Shown: positions 26,105-35,622, counted from the first letter of the stretch. The stretch is 64,000 bases of DNA from Aeromicrobium sp. IC_218 (GCF_004336805.1 NZ_SJXM01000013.1:29888-93887); one strand, 5' to 3'. Notes: generated by a model from the sequence alone, not told the origin. Made by a program: numbers and translations.

Positions 26105-27574
26105 GTGCTGAGCCCGTCCCACACCGCGTCCCTCCGGTCCGCCCTCGAGGCGTCCGGCTTCACCGTCGACGGCGTCTACGCCGTCCTGGGCGACGAGGCG
26201 CACCGCGCCCTGAGCCGCAACCAGACGGTCCCCGCGCTGCGCGCCACCGGTGGTGGATCGCCGGTGGAGACGCTGACCCGCCTGTTCTCGCTGCAGGTCG
26301 CGGTCCCGCGCGCGCAGGCCGACGCCGCGCTGCCCGGCCTCGTCGACCCGCTCGTCGTCGCCGGGATGCTCGACGCCTCCGCGGGCGAGGTGCGTGCCCT
26401 CGTGGACGTGCGCCCGTACGGCGACGAGACCCACGACTGGTGGGTCGTCTGCGACCTCACCCCCGGCCTGACCGGCGCCCTGGGCGCCACGCGCCCCGAC
26501 TTCGTGCTCGGCATCAGTGAGGCGTCCTCGTCACTGGCCCAGCTGACCCGTCGCGAGCCGGTCGGACGCGTGCTCGACCTCGGCACCGGCTGCGGCGTCC
26601 AGGCCCTGCACCTGGCCCAGCACGCCGACGCGGTCGTCGCGACCGACGTCAACCCGCGCGCCCTGGCCATGGCCCGGCTCACGGCGGCGCTCAACGGCGT
26701 CGACGTGGACGTCCGCGACGGCAGCCTCTACGAGCCCGTGGCCGGAGAGACCTTCGACCTGATCGCGACGAACCCGCCGTTCGTCATCTCCCCGCCCGAC
26801 GCCGGCGAGCGCCTGGTCTACCGCGACGCCGGCATGCCCGGCGACGAGATGGTTCGCCGGGTCGTGAGCGGCGCGGCCGAGCGGCTGAACCCCGGCGGCT
26901 GGTGCCAGGTGCTGGCCAACTGGGCCCACGTCGACGGCGAGCCGTGGGCGGAGCGGCTGCGCGGCTGGATCGAGCCGGCCGGCCTGGACGCCTGGGTGCT
27001 GCAGCGCGAGGTGGCCGACCCGGCGACCTACGTGGAGATGTGGCTGGCGGACGCAGGCCTGCGCACGGGCACCCCCGAGCACGCGGCCCGCTACGAGGCG
27101 TGGCTGGACTACCTGGCGGCGCAGCGCGTCTCCGGCGTCGGGTTCGGCTGGCTGAGCCTGCGCAAGGCCGGGTCCGCGCGGCCCGAGGTGCGCGTGGAGG
27201 AGTGGACCGGCGAGGTCGCGCAGCCGCTCGCCCCGGCGGTGTCGGAGTGGGCCCGCGCCGTCGACGCCGTCCGCGACGGCGACCTGCTGGGCACGCACTG
27301 GCGCGTGGCCCGCGACGTCGTCCAGGAGACCTACGGACCGGTCGGCGCCGACGACCCCGAGGCGATCGTCCTGCACAAGCAGACCGGCGTGCGCCGCACG
27401 CGTCGGCTCGACACGATCGGCGCCGGGCTCGTCTCGACCTGCGACGGCGACCTCGCCGCGGGACAGATCCTCGACGCGCTCGCCCAGCTGCTCGACCAGG
27501 ACGCCGGCGCGCTGCGCGAGCGGTACGCGCCGCTCGTCCGCGACCTCGTCACCGAAGGCTTCCTCACCGCCTGA
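26105..27574 (+). CDS. class I methyltransferase (NPPF type) with N-terminal DUF7059-like region
   Basis: A 489-residue protein. Residues about 1-145 form an N-terminal substrate domain; about 150-290 is a Rossmann methyltransferase with motif I VLDLGTGCGVQALHLAQHAD and motif IV LIATNPPFV, the N-P-P-F signature of enzymes acting on planar nitrogens (N6-adenine, N2-guanine or glutamine amide). About 180 further C-terminal residues have no recognised motif. The syntenic streptomycete gene lies between bldG and topA. Likely RNA or protein target; unknown. The GTG start follows the STAS gene by 12 bp, so the two are co-transcribed. Confidence 0.82.
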   Translation: MLSPSHTASLRSALEASGFTVDGVYAVLGDEAHRALSRNQTVPALRATGGGSPVETLTRLFSLQVAVPRAQADAALPGLVDPLVVAGMLDASAGEVRALVDVRPYGDETHDWWVVCDLTPGLTGALGATRPDFVLGISEASSSLAQLTRREPVGRVLDLGTGCGVQALHLAQHADAVVATDVNPRALAMARLTAALNGVDVDVRDGSLYEPVAGETFDLIATNPPFVISPPDAGERLVYRDAGMPGDEMVRRVVSGAAERLNPGGWCQVLANWAHVDGEPWAERLRGWIEPAGLDAWVLQREVADPATYVEMWLADAGLRTGTPEHAARYEAWLDYLAAQRVSGVGFGWLSLRKAGSARPEVRVEEWTGEVAQPLAPAVSEWARAVDAVRDGDLLGTHWRVARDVVQETYGPVGADDPEAIVLHKQTGVRRTRRLDTIGAGLVSTCDGDLAAGQILDALAQLLDQDAGALRERYAPLVRDLVTEGFLTA

Positions 27575-27590
27575 CCCCAGCCCGATTCCA

Positions 27591-27655
27591 CCGAGAAGTG
27601 GACGCAGAAGCACGACGATCCCCGTAATCGTGGTGCCTTTGCGTCCACATCTCGG
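27591..27655. repeat. 27-bp-arm inverted repeat between convergent genes
   Basis: The left arm 27591-27617 (CCGAGA, then GTGGACGCA) and the right arm 27629-27655 (GCGTCCAC, then TCTCGG) are complementary at 23 of 27 positions, with an 11-nt loop; outer AGCCC/GGGCT arms extend it to about 27579-27667. It lies between the methyltransferase (+) and GNAT (-) stops. No T-tract is present. Confidence 0.75.
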
Positions 27656-27677
27656 CAGCGCTGGGCTCGGGGGATCC

Positions 27678-28169
27678 TCAGCAGTCGAGCTGGAGGATCG
27701 CCAGGTCGAGCCAGCGGCCGAACTTGGTGCCGACCTCGCTCATCCGCCCAACCTCGCGGAACCCGCGGCGCTCGTGCAGGCCGATCGACAGCGTGTTGGA
27801 CGCCTCGACCATCGCCACGACGCGGTGCACGTCGGCCGAGCCGTGCGCCTGCGCCAGCAGGGCGTCCAGCAGCGCCGTCGCGAGGCCGTGGCCCTGGTGG
27901 TCGGGGTGGACGTAGACGGAGTTCTCGACCGTGTGCCGGTAGCCGCTCTTGGGCCGCCACGGGCCGTACGTCGCGTAGCCGCCGACCACGCCGTCGCGCT
28001 CGGCGACGAGGACGGGGAAGCCCGCGGCGCTGCGCTCGGCGAACCACGCCTCGCGGTCGGCCAGGTCGACCGGCGTCTCGTCCCAGATGGCGGTGCTGCT
28101 CGCGACCGCCTCGTTGTGGATCGCCAGGATGGCGGGGACGTCGGACGGGGTCGCGGGACGGACGGTCAT
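27678..28169 (-). CDS. GNAT acetyltransferase, phosphinothricin/methionine-sulfoximine type
   Basis: A 163-residue GNAT enzyme of the PPT/MddA group: TVRPATPSDVPAILAIHNEAV at the start, AIWDETPVDL, the acetyl-CoA loop SVYVHPDHQGHGLATALLDAL and EASNTLSIGLHERRGF. Relatives acetylate phosphinothricin-like glutamate analogues or methionine derivatives. The ATG at 28169 is chosen over one 18 nt upstream because GGGAGGATC fits as its ribosome site. It follows the MFS gene by 21 bp, suggesting a joint acetylation and efflux function (inference). Confidence 0.85.
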   Translation of the reverse strand: MTVRPATPSDVPAILAIHNEAVASSTAIWDETPVDLADREAWFAERSAAGFPVLVAERDGVVGGYATYGPWRPKSGYRHTVENSVYVHPDHQGHGLATALLDALLAQAHGSADVHRVVAMVEASNTLSIGLHERRGFREVGRMSEVGTKFGRWLDLAILQLDC

Positions 28170-28190
28170 GCCGCGATCCTCCCGCACCGG

Positions 28191-29408
28191 CTAGATGGGG
28201 GTGGACGCCGGCGAGCGTCGTGTCTGCCACACGACGACGCCCATCGCGCCGAGCGCGACGACGGTCGCGGCCACGCCGCCGACCGCGAACCCGGCCCAGG
28301 CGCCCGAGGCGTCCATGGCCGCACCGGCCAGCGGCGCGCCGAGCGCACCGCCCATCGTGAACGCCGTGCCCTGCCAGCCCATCGCCTCGCCGAGCCGGTG
28401 TGGCGGGACGAGCCGGGTCAGCCACTCGCTGGACGCGGTGAGGCTGGGCGCGCACAGGGCGCCGGCCGGGATGACGAGCAGCGCCAGGCTCCAGACGTTC
28501 TGGGCGAACACGGCGGGCAGGGTGAACAGGCCGAGCGCCAGCAGCAGGTACGAGGGACGGATCGAGTGCGACCACGCACCGTAGAGCAGACCGCCGACCA
28601 GCGAGGCGAGGCCCCAGGTGCCGTAGACGACGCCCACCAGGGCGATCTCGTCCTGCTCGCGCAGCTCGGCGATGATGCCGAGGTCGGTGCCCATGAGCGC
28701 GACCATGGCAGCGGCCGAGATGACCAGCAGCAGGACGACCTTGGGCGTGATCCAGCCGCGGACGTCGTGCAGCGTCTCGGGCCCGGCCGGGTCGGTCGCC
28801 ACCGCGGCCCCCGGACGTCCGGGGCCGGACCGCAGGTCGGGGTCGAGCACCCAGAACATGACCCCGGCCAGCACGACGCAGCAGCCGATGCCCACCAGCG
28901 CGACCGACGGGCTGTAGAACGCGGCCAGGAAGCCGCCGACCGCCGGGCCGATGATGAAGCTGGCCTCGGCCATCGTCGAGTCGGCCGCGAACGCGGTGCG
29001 CCGGCGCGACTCCTCCACCTGCGCGGTGAGGGCGAGCCGGACGATGGTGTGGATGGGGATGAGGAAGAGCCCGGCCAGGAACGCCAGCGGCAGCAGCGCG
29101 TAGTAGGTCGGCACGAGGCCCAGGGCCGGCACGACCAGCGCGGTCACGACGATGGAGGGGACGATCGCCCGGCGCAGGCCCTTGCGGTCGATCCGGCGGC
29201 CGCGCCACGGGGCACCGATCGCCGCGCCGATCGTCTCGCACGTGGCCAGCAGGCCGGCCTGCTTGTAGCTGCCGCCCATGCCCTCGGTGACCAGCAGCGT
29301 CAGCACGAGCGGGAGCGCCATCATCGGGATGCGGGCGAAGAACGCGGCGACGAATATCGTGCGCACCTGACGGTCGGCCAGTAGCAGCCGATAACCCGAG
29401 AACTCCAC
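28191..29408 (-). CDS. MFS transporter, drug/sugar efflux-like
   Basis: A 405-residue major facilitator with 12 predicted helices. The loop between helices 2 and 3 carries GAPWRGRRIDRKGLRRA, the basic MFS signature, and helix 5 has the glycine-rich FIIGPAVGGFLAAF typical of efflux members. The GTG start has CAGGAT 6 nt upstream, so the GNAT-MFS operon is probably leaderless. It is divergent from topA. The pair is an insertion relative to the conserved methyltransferase-topA neighbourhood. Substrate unknown. Confidence 0.85.
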   Translation of the reverse strand: MEFSGYRLLLADRQVRTIFVAAFFARIPMMALPLVLTLLVTEGMGGSYKQAGLLATCETIGAAIGAPWRGRRIDRKGLRRAIVPSIVVTALVVPALGLVPTYYALLPLAFLAGLFLIPIHTIVRLALTAQVEESRRRTAFAADSTMAEASFIIGPAVGGFLAAFYSPSVALVGIGCCVVLAGVMFWVLDPDLRSGPGRPGAAVATDPAGPETLHDVRGWITPKVVLLLVISAAAMVALMGTDLGIIAELREQDEIALVGVVYGTWGLASLVGGLLYGAWSHSIRPSYLLLALGLFTLPAVFAQNVWSLALLVIPAGALCAPSLTASSEWLTRLVPPHRLGEAMGWQGTAFTMGGALGAPLAGAAMDASGAWAGFAVGGVAATVVALGAMGVVVWQTRRSPASTPI

Positions 29409-29414
29409 CGGCGC

Positions 29415-29420
29415 ATCCTG
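29415..29420 (-). promoter_or_regulatory. leaderless -10 box of the MFS-GNAT unit
   Basis: CAGGAT on the minus strand ends 6 nt before the GTG at 29408. Confidence 0.4.
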
Positions 29421-29515
29421 TCACGGCCGTCCATCCCTCAAACCCGGGGATTGACCGGACGCGTTACGGTGTGCGCGTCGAGCCACCGGGCCCGGCACGA
29501 TGAGAGGAACACCCC

Positions 29516-32224
29516 TTGACCAGCCTCGTGATCGTCGAGTCGCCGAACAAGGTCCGCAGCATCGCGGGCTACCTCGGGGACGGCTACGTGGTGGACTCCT
29601 CGATCGGCCACATCCGTGACCTGCCGCAGGGCGCCGACCAGGTGCCGGAGAAGTTCAAGGGGCAGCCGTGGGCCCGCCTCGGCGTCGACATCGACAACGG
29701 CTTCGAGCCCGTCTACGTCGTCTCGGCCGACAAGAAGTCGCAGATCACCAAGCTCAAGAAGCTGCTCAAGGACGCCGACGAGCTCGTCCTGGCCACGGAT
29801 GAGGACCGCGAGGGCGAGGCCATCGCGTGGCACCTGCTCGACGAGCTGAAGCCGAAGGTGCCGGTCAAGCGCATCGTCTTCAACGAGATCACCAAGGAGG
29901 CGATCCAGCGGGCGATCGCCAACCCGCGCGACGTCGACATGGACCTGGTGGACGCCCAGGAGACGCGCCGCATCCTCGACCGCCTCTACGGCTACGAGAT
30001 CAGCCCGGTGCTCTGGAAGAAGGTCATGAGCGGCCTGTCCGCCGGCCGCGTCCAGTCCGTGGCGACCCGCCTGGTGGTCGAGCGCGAGCGCGAGCGCATG
30101 GCGTTCCGCACCGCCTCCTACTGGGACCTCGAGGCCACCTTCGACGCCGGTGCCGGCCACGACCCGCGCACCTTCCCGGCCAAGCTGGCCACCGTCGACG
30201 GCGCCCGCGTCGCCACCGGTGCCAGCTTCGACAACACCGGCACGCTGACGGCCAAGAACGTCGTCCACCTGGACGAGGCCCGCGCCGGTGCGCTGGCCGA
30301 CGCGGTGCGCGGCGAGACGTTCGCCGTCCGCTCGGTCGAGTCCAAGCCGTACACGCGCAAGCCGTACGCCCCGTTCCGCACCACGACGATGCAGCAGGAG
30401 GCGTCGCGCAAGTTCGGGTTCGGCGCCGCCCGCACGATGCAGGTCGCCCAGCGCCTCTACGAGGGCGGGCACATCACCTACATGCGCACCGACTCCACGA
30501 CGCTGTCGCAGACCGCGGTCACCGCGGCGCGCTCCCAGGTCAAGGAGCTGTACGGCGCCGACTACCTCCCCGAGAAGCCGCGCACGTACGCGTCCAAGGT
30601 CAAGAACGCGCAGGAGGCCCACGAGGCCATCCGGCCGGCGGGCGAGCGGTTCAAGACGCCCGCGCAGACCGGCCTGCGCGGCGACGAGCTGCGCCTGTAC
30701 GAGCTGATCTGGAAGCGCACGATCGCCTCGCAGATGCTGGACGCCCGCGGCACCACCGCGACCATCCGCATCGGCGCGCAGGCCAGCAGCGGCGAGGACC
30801 TGGAGTTCGTCTCGTCCGGCCGCACGATCACCTTCTACGGCTTCCTCAAGGCGTACGTGGAGTCCGGCGACGACCCCGAGGCGCAGGGCGACGACCAGCA
30901 GACCAAGCTGCCGAACCTGTCCGAGGGCGACGCCGTCACCGCCGCCGAGCTCGGCCAGGCCGGCCACCAGACCAAGCCGCCGGCGCGCTTCACCGAGGCC
31001 AGCCTGATCAAGGAGCTGGAGGACCGCGAGATCGGCCGCCCCTCCACGTACGCCTCGATCATCGGCACCATCCAGAACCGCGGCTACGTGTACAAGAAGG
31101 GCACCGCCCTCGTCCCGGCCTGGATCGCGTTCAGCGTCACCCGGCTCATGGAGGAGCACTTCGGCCGGCTCGTCCAGTACGAGTTCACCGCCCAGCTCGA
31201 GAGCGTCCTGGACGAGGTGGCCGGCGGTCGCGAGGACCGCGTCCACGTGCTCAAGGCGTTCTGGAACGGCGAGGGCGACGCCGACACCGGCCTCAAGCGC
31301 CTGGTCGAGGACCTCGGCGACATCGACGCCCGCGGCCTGGCCACGTTCGAGCTCGGCGAGGGCATCGCCGTGCGCGTCGGCCGCTACGGCCCGTACGTCG
31401 AGGGCCCGCCGCTGACCAAGGCCGACGACGGCACCGAGACGCCGACCCGGGCCAACATCCCCGAGGACCTGCCGCCGGACGAGCTGACGCTCGACAAGGC
31501 CAAGGAGCTGCTGGCCACCCCGGCCGGCGCCGAGAACGTCCTGGGCGAGCACCCCGAGACCGGCCTGACGGTCACCGCGCGCAACGGCCGCTACGGCCCG
31601 TACGTCACCGAGGCGCTGCCCGACGACGCCCCCAAGGGCGCCAAGGCGCGCACCGCGAGCCTGTTCCAGACGATGTCGATCGACACCGTCACGCTCGAGG
31701 ACGCCGTGCAGCTGCTGACGCTGCCGCGGGTCGTGGGCACGGACGTCGACGGCACCGAGATCACCGCGCAGAACGGCCGCTACGGCCCGTACCTGAAGAA
31801 GGGCACCGACTCGCGCTCCCTGGAGAAGGAGGAGCAGCTGCTCACCCTCACCGAGGAGGAGGCGCGCGCGATCTACGCCCAGCCCAAGACGTTCGGCCGC
31901 AAGGCGGCCAAGCCGCCGCTCAAGGAGCTCGGCGAGGACCCGGTCAGCGGCAAGCCGATCGTGGCCAAGGACGGTCGGTTCGGCGCCTACGTCACCGACG
32001 GCGAGTACAACGCCACGCTGCGCAAGGACGACGACGTCGAGACGCTGACGCACGAGCGCGCGGTCGAGCTGCTGGCCGAGCGTCGCGCCAAGGGGCCGGC
32101 CAAGAAGGCGGCGAAGAAGACCACCAAGAAGGCGCCGGCGAAGAAGGCCGCGGCCAAGAAGACGGCCGCCAAGAAGACCACCGCGAAGAAGACGACGGCC
32201 AAGAAGGCGACCAAGAAGTCCTGA
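29516..32224 (+). CDS. topA: DNA topoisomerase I
   Basis: A 902-residue type IA topoisomerase that relaxes negative supercoils. The toprim domain starts LVIVESPNKVRSIAGYLG and holds ATDEDREGEAIAWHL; the active-site tyrosine is Y322 in ITYMRTDST. Instead of zinc fingers, the C-terminus has actinobacterial repeats around NGRYGPYV/NGRYGPYL and ends in a lysine-alanine-threonine tail (about 860-902, KKTTAKK type) that aids processivity in mycobacteria and streptomycetes. The TTG start is supported by GAGAGGAAC about 9 nt upstream; a -10-like TACGGT lies at 29465-29470. Confidence 0.97.
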   Translation: MTSLVIVESPNKVRSIAGYLGDGYVVDSSIGHIRDLPQGADQVPEKFKGQPWARLGVDIDNGFEPVYVVSADKKSQITKLKKLLKDADELVLATDEDREGEAIAWHLLDELKPKVPVKRIVFNEITKEAIQRAIANPRDVDMDLVDAQETRRILDRLYGYEISPVLWKKVMSGLSAGRVQSVATRLVVERERERMAFRTASYWDLEATFDAGAGHDPRTFPAKLATVDGARVATGASFDNTGTLTAKNVVHLDEARAGALADAVRGETFAVRSVESKPYTRKPYAPFRTTTMQQEASRKFGFGAARTMQVAQRLYEGGHITYMRTDSTTLSQTAVTAARSQVKELYGADYLPEKPRTYASKVKNAQEAHEAIRPAGERFKTPAQTGLRGDELRLYELIWKRTIASQMLDARGTTATIRIGAQASSGEDLEFVSSGRTITFYGFLKAYVESGDDPEAQGDDQQTKLPNLSEGDAVTAAELGQAGHQTKPPARFTEASLIKELEDREIGRPSTYASIIGTIQNRGYVYKKGTALVPAWIAFSVTRLMEEHFGRLVQYEFTAQLESVLDEVAGGREDRVHVLKAFWNGEGDADTGLKRLVEDLGDIDARGLATFELGEGIAVRVGRYGPYVEGPPLTKADDGTETPTRANIPEDLPPDELTLDKAKELLATPAGAENVLGEHPETGLTVTARNGRYGPYVTEALPDDAPKGAKARTASLFQTMSIDTVTLEDAVQLLTLPRVVGTDVDGTEITAQNGRYGPYLKKGTDSRSLEKEEQLLTLTEEEARAIYAQPKTFGRKAAKPPLKELGEDPVSGKPIVAKDGRFGAYVTDGEYNATLRKDDDVETLTHERAVELLAERRAKGPAKKAAKKTTKKAPAKKAAAKKTAAKKTTAKKTTAKKATKKS

Positions 32225-32249
32225 GGCCCGGGCCGTCGGACGTGCCCCC

Positions 32250-32255
32250 TAGGAT
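32250..32255 (+). promoter_or_regulatory. leaderless -10 box of tmk-holB
   Basis: TAGGAT is 6 nt upstream of the ATG at 32262, in the 37-nt gap after topA, giving tmk-holB its own start besides read-through. Confidence 0.5.
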
Positions 32256-32261
32256 CGGGGC

Positions 32262-32915
32262 ATGGCCGACCGCTACACCTCCACCGGCGTCTTCCTGGCG
32301 CTCGAGGGCGGCGAGGGCGGCGGCAAGACCACCCAGGCCCGCCTGCTGACCGACTGGCTCGCCGGCCTCGGCCACGACGTCCTGCTGACCCGCGAGCCGG
32401 GCGGCACGCCGGTCGGCACCGAGCTGCGTCGCATCGTGCTCGACCCGGCCACCGGCGCGCTCAGCCCGCGCACCGAGATGCTGGTCTACGCCGCCGACAA
32501 GGCCGAGCACGTCGACGCCGTCGTCCGCCCGGCCCTCGACGCCGGACGTGTGGTGCTGACCGACCGCTACGTCGACTCGACCATCGCCTACCAGGGCGCC
32601 GGGCGGTCGCTCGATCCCGCCGACGTCGAGCGCGTCGCGCGCTGGGCCACCGCCGACCTGCGCCCGCACCTCACGGTCGTCCTCGACGTCGACCCGCGCC
32701 TGGGCCTGTCCCGCGCTGGGGCGCCCGACCGCATCGAGGCCGAGCCGCTGGAGTTCCACGAGCGCGTCCGGGCGCACTTCCTCGCGCTGGCCGGGCGCGA
32801 CCCCGAGCACTACCTCGTGGTGAGCGCCGACGACGACCCGCAGACCATCCACACGGGCATCCGTCGCGCCGTCGAGCCCCTGCTCGCCCAGGCCGTCGCG
32901 GGGGCTTCGCGATGA
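32262..32915 (+). CDS. tmk: thymidylate kinase
   Basis: A 217-residue dTMP kinase that makes dTDP for DNA synthesis. The P-loop is LEGGEGGGKTTQ (about 13-24), the DR(Y/H) dTMP motif is TDRYVDSTIAYQG and the LID region contains RAGAPDRIEAEPLEF. The order topA-tmk-holB is conserved in actinobacteria. The stop overlaps the holB ATG (ATGA). Confidence 0.95.
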   Translation: MADRYTSTGVFLALEGGEGGGKTTQARLLTDWLAGLGHDVLLTREPGGTPVGTELRRIVLDPATGALSPRTEMLVYAADKAEHVDAVVRPALDAGRVVLTDRYVDSTIAYQGAGRSLDPADVERVARWATADLRPHLTVVLDVDPRLGLSRAGAPDRIEAEPLEFHERVRAHFLALAGRDPEHYLVVSADDDPQTIHTGIRRAVEPLLAQAVAGASR

Positions 32916-34066
32916 CCGTGTGGGACGAGCTGGTCGGCCAGGAGCCGGTCGTCGAGGTGCTGCAGCGCGCCGTGGCCGCGGCGTCGTCCGGCGGCTCGGG
33001 CATGACCCATGCGTGGCTGTTCACCGGGCCGCCCGGCTCGGGCCGGTCCAACGCCGCCCGGGCCTTCGCCGCCGCGCTGCAGTGCGAACGCGGCACCGGC
33101 TGCGGGGAGTGCCACTCGTGCGTCACGGCGCGCGCCGGCAGCCACCCCGACATCACGCTCATCAGCACCCAGGGCCTGAGCATCGGCACCGACCAGGCCC
33201 GCGAGGTCGTGCGCGCCGCGTCGCTCCACCCGTCGTCCGGGCGCTGGCAGGTGCTCGTCGTCGAGGACGCCGACCGGCTCACGGACCAGGCGGCCAACGC
33301 GCTGCTCAAGGCCATCGAGGAGCCGCCGCCGGCGACCATCTGGATGCTCTGCGCGCCCGCGGTCGAGGACGTCATCGTCACCATCCGCTCGCGCTGCCGC
33401 TCGGTCGTGCTGCGCACGCCGCCGGCCGCCGCGGTCGCCCGGCTGCTGGTCGAGCGCGACGGCATCGACGCCCAGGCCGCCCGCGAGGCCGCGCAGGCGT
33501 CGCAGGGCCACGTCGGTCGCGCCCGCGCGCTGGCCACGAAGGACGAGGTCCGCCGCCGGCGCCGCGAGATCCTCGACCTCGCCGGCTCGCTGCGCACGCC
33601 CGGGTCGTGCCTGCGTGCCGCGGCCACCATCCACGAGCTGGCCGCCGACCACGCCAAGGACCTCGCCGACTCCGCCGACGCCAAGGAGCTCGCCGACCTG
33701 CGCGCGGGCTGGGGCGTCGAGGAGCGCGGCAAGCGCCCGGCCGGCTACGCGGGCGCCCTGTCGGCGCTGGAGAAGGAGCAGAAGCGCCGCCGCACGCGGC
33801 TCTCGCGTGACGCCATCGACGGCATGCTGCTCGACCTGCTGTCGCTGCAGCGCGACGTCCTGGCCGTCCAGCTCGGCTCGGTGCAGGACCCCGGCGACCT
33901 GGTCAACGCCGACGTCGCCGGCGAGGTGCAGACGCTCGCCCGCCTGGGGACGGCCGAGTCCACCCTCCGGCGGGTCGATGCCATCCTCGAGTGCAGGGAG
34001 TCGGTGGCGGCCAACGCGGCCCCGCTCCTGTGCCTGGAGCGCATGATGCTCGCGCTCGCCGCCTGA
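32912..34066 (+). CDS. holB: DNA polymerase III delta-prime subunit
   Basis: A 384-residue clamp-loader subunit. The P-loop is GPPGSGRSN, with arginine where an ATPase has lysine, as expected for the non-hydrolysing delta-prime. The four-cysteine zinc module is complete (C58, C64, C67, C70) and the SRC arginine-finger motif is present (IRSRCRSV). The C-terminal collar helices include an extended charged segment (about 270-300). Translationally coupled to tmk. Confidence 0.95.
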   Translation: MTVWDELVGQEPVVEVLQRAVAAASSGGSGMTHAWLFTGPPGSGRSNAARAFAAALQCERGTGCGECHSCVTARAGSHPDITLISTQGLSIGTDQAREVVRAASLHPSSGRWQVLVVEDADRLTDQAANALLKAIEEPPPATIWMLCAPAVEDVIVTIRSRCRSVVLRTPPAAAVARLLVERDGIDAQAAREAAQASQGHVGRARALATKDEVRRRRREILDLAGSLRTPGSCLRAAATIHELAADHAKDLADSADAKELADLRAGWGVEERGKRPAGYAGALSALEKEQKRRRTRLSRDAIDGMLLDLLSLQRDVLAVQLGSVQDPGDLVNADVAGEVQTLARLGTAESTLRRVDAILECRESVAANAAPLLCLERMMLALAA

Positions 34067-34080
34067 CCCAGGAGACCGCC

Positions 34081-35622
34081 GTGACCCGACTGCGCCCCTA
34101 CCTGCTGCCGATCGCCGTCGTCGTCCTCGTGGGCGCGCTCGTGGCGGCCCTCGTGGTCGTCCTGGAGCGCGAGCGGTCGACGTCCGCGGCCCCGGTCCCC
34201 ACCGGCGAGCAGGGTCCGGCCGGGCTCGAGCGGTTCTACGGCCAGGAGCCGGAGTGGACCGACTGCGACGACGCGCGCTGCGCCTGGATCGAGGTGCCGC
34301 TCGACTACGCCGAGCCGGCCGGCGAGACGATCCGGCTGCGGGCCCGCGAGGTGCCGGCCACCAGCGACGACGTGCAGGGCCGCATCGTGGTGAACCCGGG
34401 CGGTCCCGGTGGGTCGGCGCTGGGCTTCGCCGACCAGGTGGCCAGCACCCTGCCCGACGACGTGCGCGACCACTACGGCGTCGTGGGCGTCGACCCGCGT
34501 GGCGTCGGGTCCAGCGAGCCGGCGCTCGACTGCCTGACCGACGCCGAGCTCGACGACTGGACGAGCGTGGACGCCACTCCCGACGACGAGGCCGAGCAGG
34601 AGGCGCTCCGCGAGGCGTCCCTGGCGTTCGGCCGCGGCTGCGTCGAGCGGTCCGGCGCGCTGGCCTCGCACGTGTCGACCGTCGAGGCGGCCCGCGACCT
34701 CGACGTCGTCCGGGCCGTGCTGGGCGACGACGAGCTGACGTACTACGGCGCCTCGTACGGCACCTCGCTCGGCAGCACGTACGCGGCGCTCTTCCCGCAG
34801 AAGGCCGGCCGGCTCGTGCTCGACGGCGCGATCGCGCCCGACCTGACGGTCGCCGAGGGCGCGTTGGGCCAGAACGAGGGCTTCCAGCGGGCGCTCACCG
34901 CCTACCTGGAGGACTGCGTCCGCGACGACTGCCCGCTCGGTGACGACGTCGAGTCCGCCGAGCAGGTCCTCGGCGAGACGATCGAGGCGCTCGACTCCGA
35001 TCCGCTGACCGTCGGCGACCGCGAGCTCACCCAGACCCAGGCGTTCTACGGCATCGCGACCCCGCTCTACGGCGAGCAGAACTGGCCGCTGCTCACCGTC
35101 GCGCTCGGCCAGCTGCTCAAGGGCAACGGCGGCGGCCTGCTGCAGCTGTCGGACTTCTACTTCGACCGGTCGCCGGACGGCAGCTACGCGTCCAACAGCG
35201 CGGAGGCGTTCCGGGCCATCTCCTGCCTGGACGCGAGCGGGGAGCCCGCGCCGAAGCCGGCCGAGGTCGAGCGGGTCACGACCGAGCTGAGCGAGGTCTC
35301 GCCGGTGTTCGGGCCGTTCTTCGCCGGCGACTCCTCCGGCTGCGACGACTGGCCGGCGCGGAGCGAGGCCGCGCAGCAGGAGCTCGACGTCGCCGCGCCG
35401 GGAGCGCCGCCCATCCTGGTGGTCGGCACGACGCGCGACCCGGCCACGCCCTACGAGTGGTCGCAGCGGCTGGCCGACGCGCTGGACTCCGGCGTGCTGC
35501 TGACGCGCGAGGGCGACGGGCACACCGCGCTCGGCCAGGGCAACGAGTGCATCGACGACGCGGTCGCGACCTTCCTGCTCGACGGCGAGGCGCCGAAGGA
35601 CGGCACGGTCTGCGAGGAGTAG
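34081..35622 (+). CDS. membrane-anchored alpha/beta-hydrolase, tripeptidyl aminopeptidase (SlpD/E) type
   Basis: A 513-residue exported hydrolase. An N-terminal hydrophobic segment (about 7-29) acts as signal-anchor; no lipobox cysteine follows. The oxyanion region is VNPGGPGGSALGFA, the nucleophile elbow YYGASYGTSLG, and the C-terminal TAP-like domain supplies the Asp (TTRDPATPYEW) and His (GDGHTALG). Streptomyces SlpD/SlpE and Tap are relatives that cut tripeptides from N-termini; a homologue lies at the same place after holB in streptomycetes. The GTG start 14 nt after holB follows GGAG. The last codons overlap a palindrome with the convergent gene. Confidence 0.88.
   Translation: MTRLRPYLLPIAVVVLVGALVAALVVVLERERSTSAAPVPTGEQGPAGLERFYGQEPEWTDCDDARCAWIEVPLDYAEPAGETIRLRAREVPATSDDVQGRIVVNPGGPGGSALGFADQVASTLPDDVRDHYGVVGVDPRGVGSSEPALDCLTDAELDDWTSVDATPDDEAEQEALREASLAFGRGCVERSGALASHVSTVEAARDLDVVRAVLGDDELTYYGASYGTSLGSTYAALFPQKAGRLVLDGAIAPDLTVAEGALGQNEGFQRALTAYLEDCVRDDCPLGDDVESAEQVLGETIEALDSDPLTVGDRELTQTQAFYGIATPLYGEQNWPLLTVALGQLLKGNGGGLLQLSDFYFDRSPDGSYASNSAEAFRAISCLDASGEPAPKPAEVERVTTELSEVSPVFGPFFAGDSSGCDDWPARSEAAQQELDVAAPGAPPILVVGTTRDPATPYEWSQRLADALDSGVLLTREGDGHTALGQGNECIDDAVATFLLDGEAPKDGTVCEE

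Noticed and set aside
28191..29408. Horizontal acquisition of the GNAT-MFS pair judged from composition
   Set aside because: By eye the GC content, codon use and promoter style match the neighbours; there is no evidence beyond gene order.
29451..29470. TTGACC followed by TACGGT as a topA promoter
   Set aside because: Spacing is only 8 nt, far from 16-19; TACGGT alone is mentioned as a weak -10 candidate.
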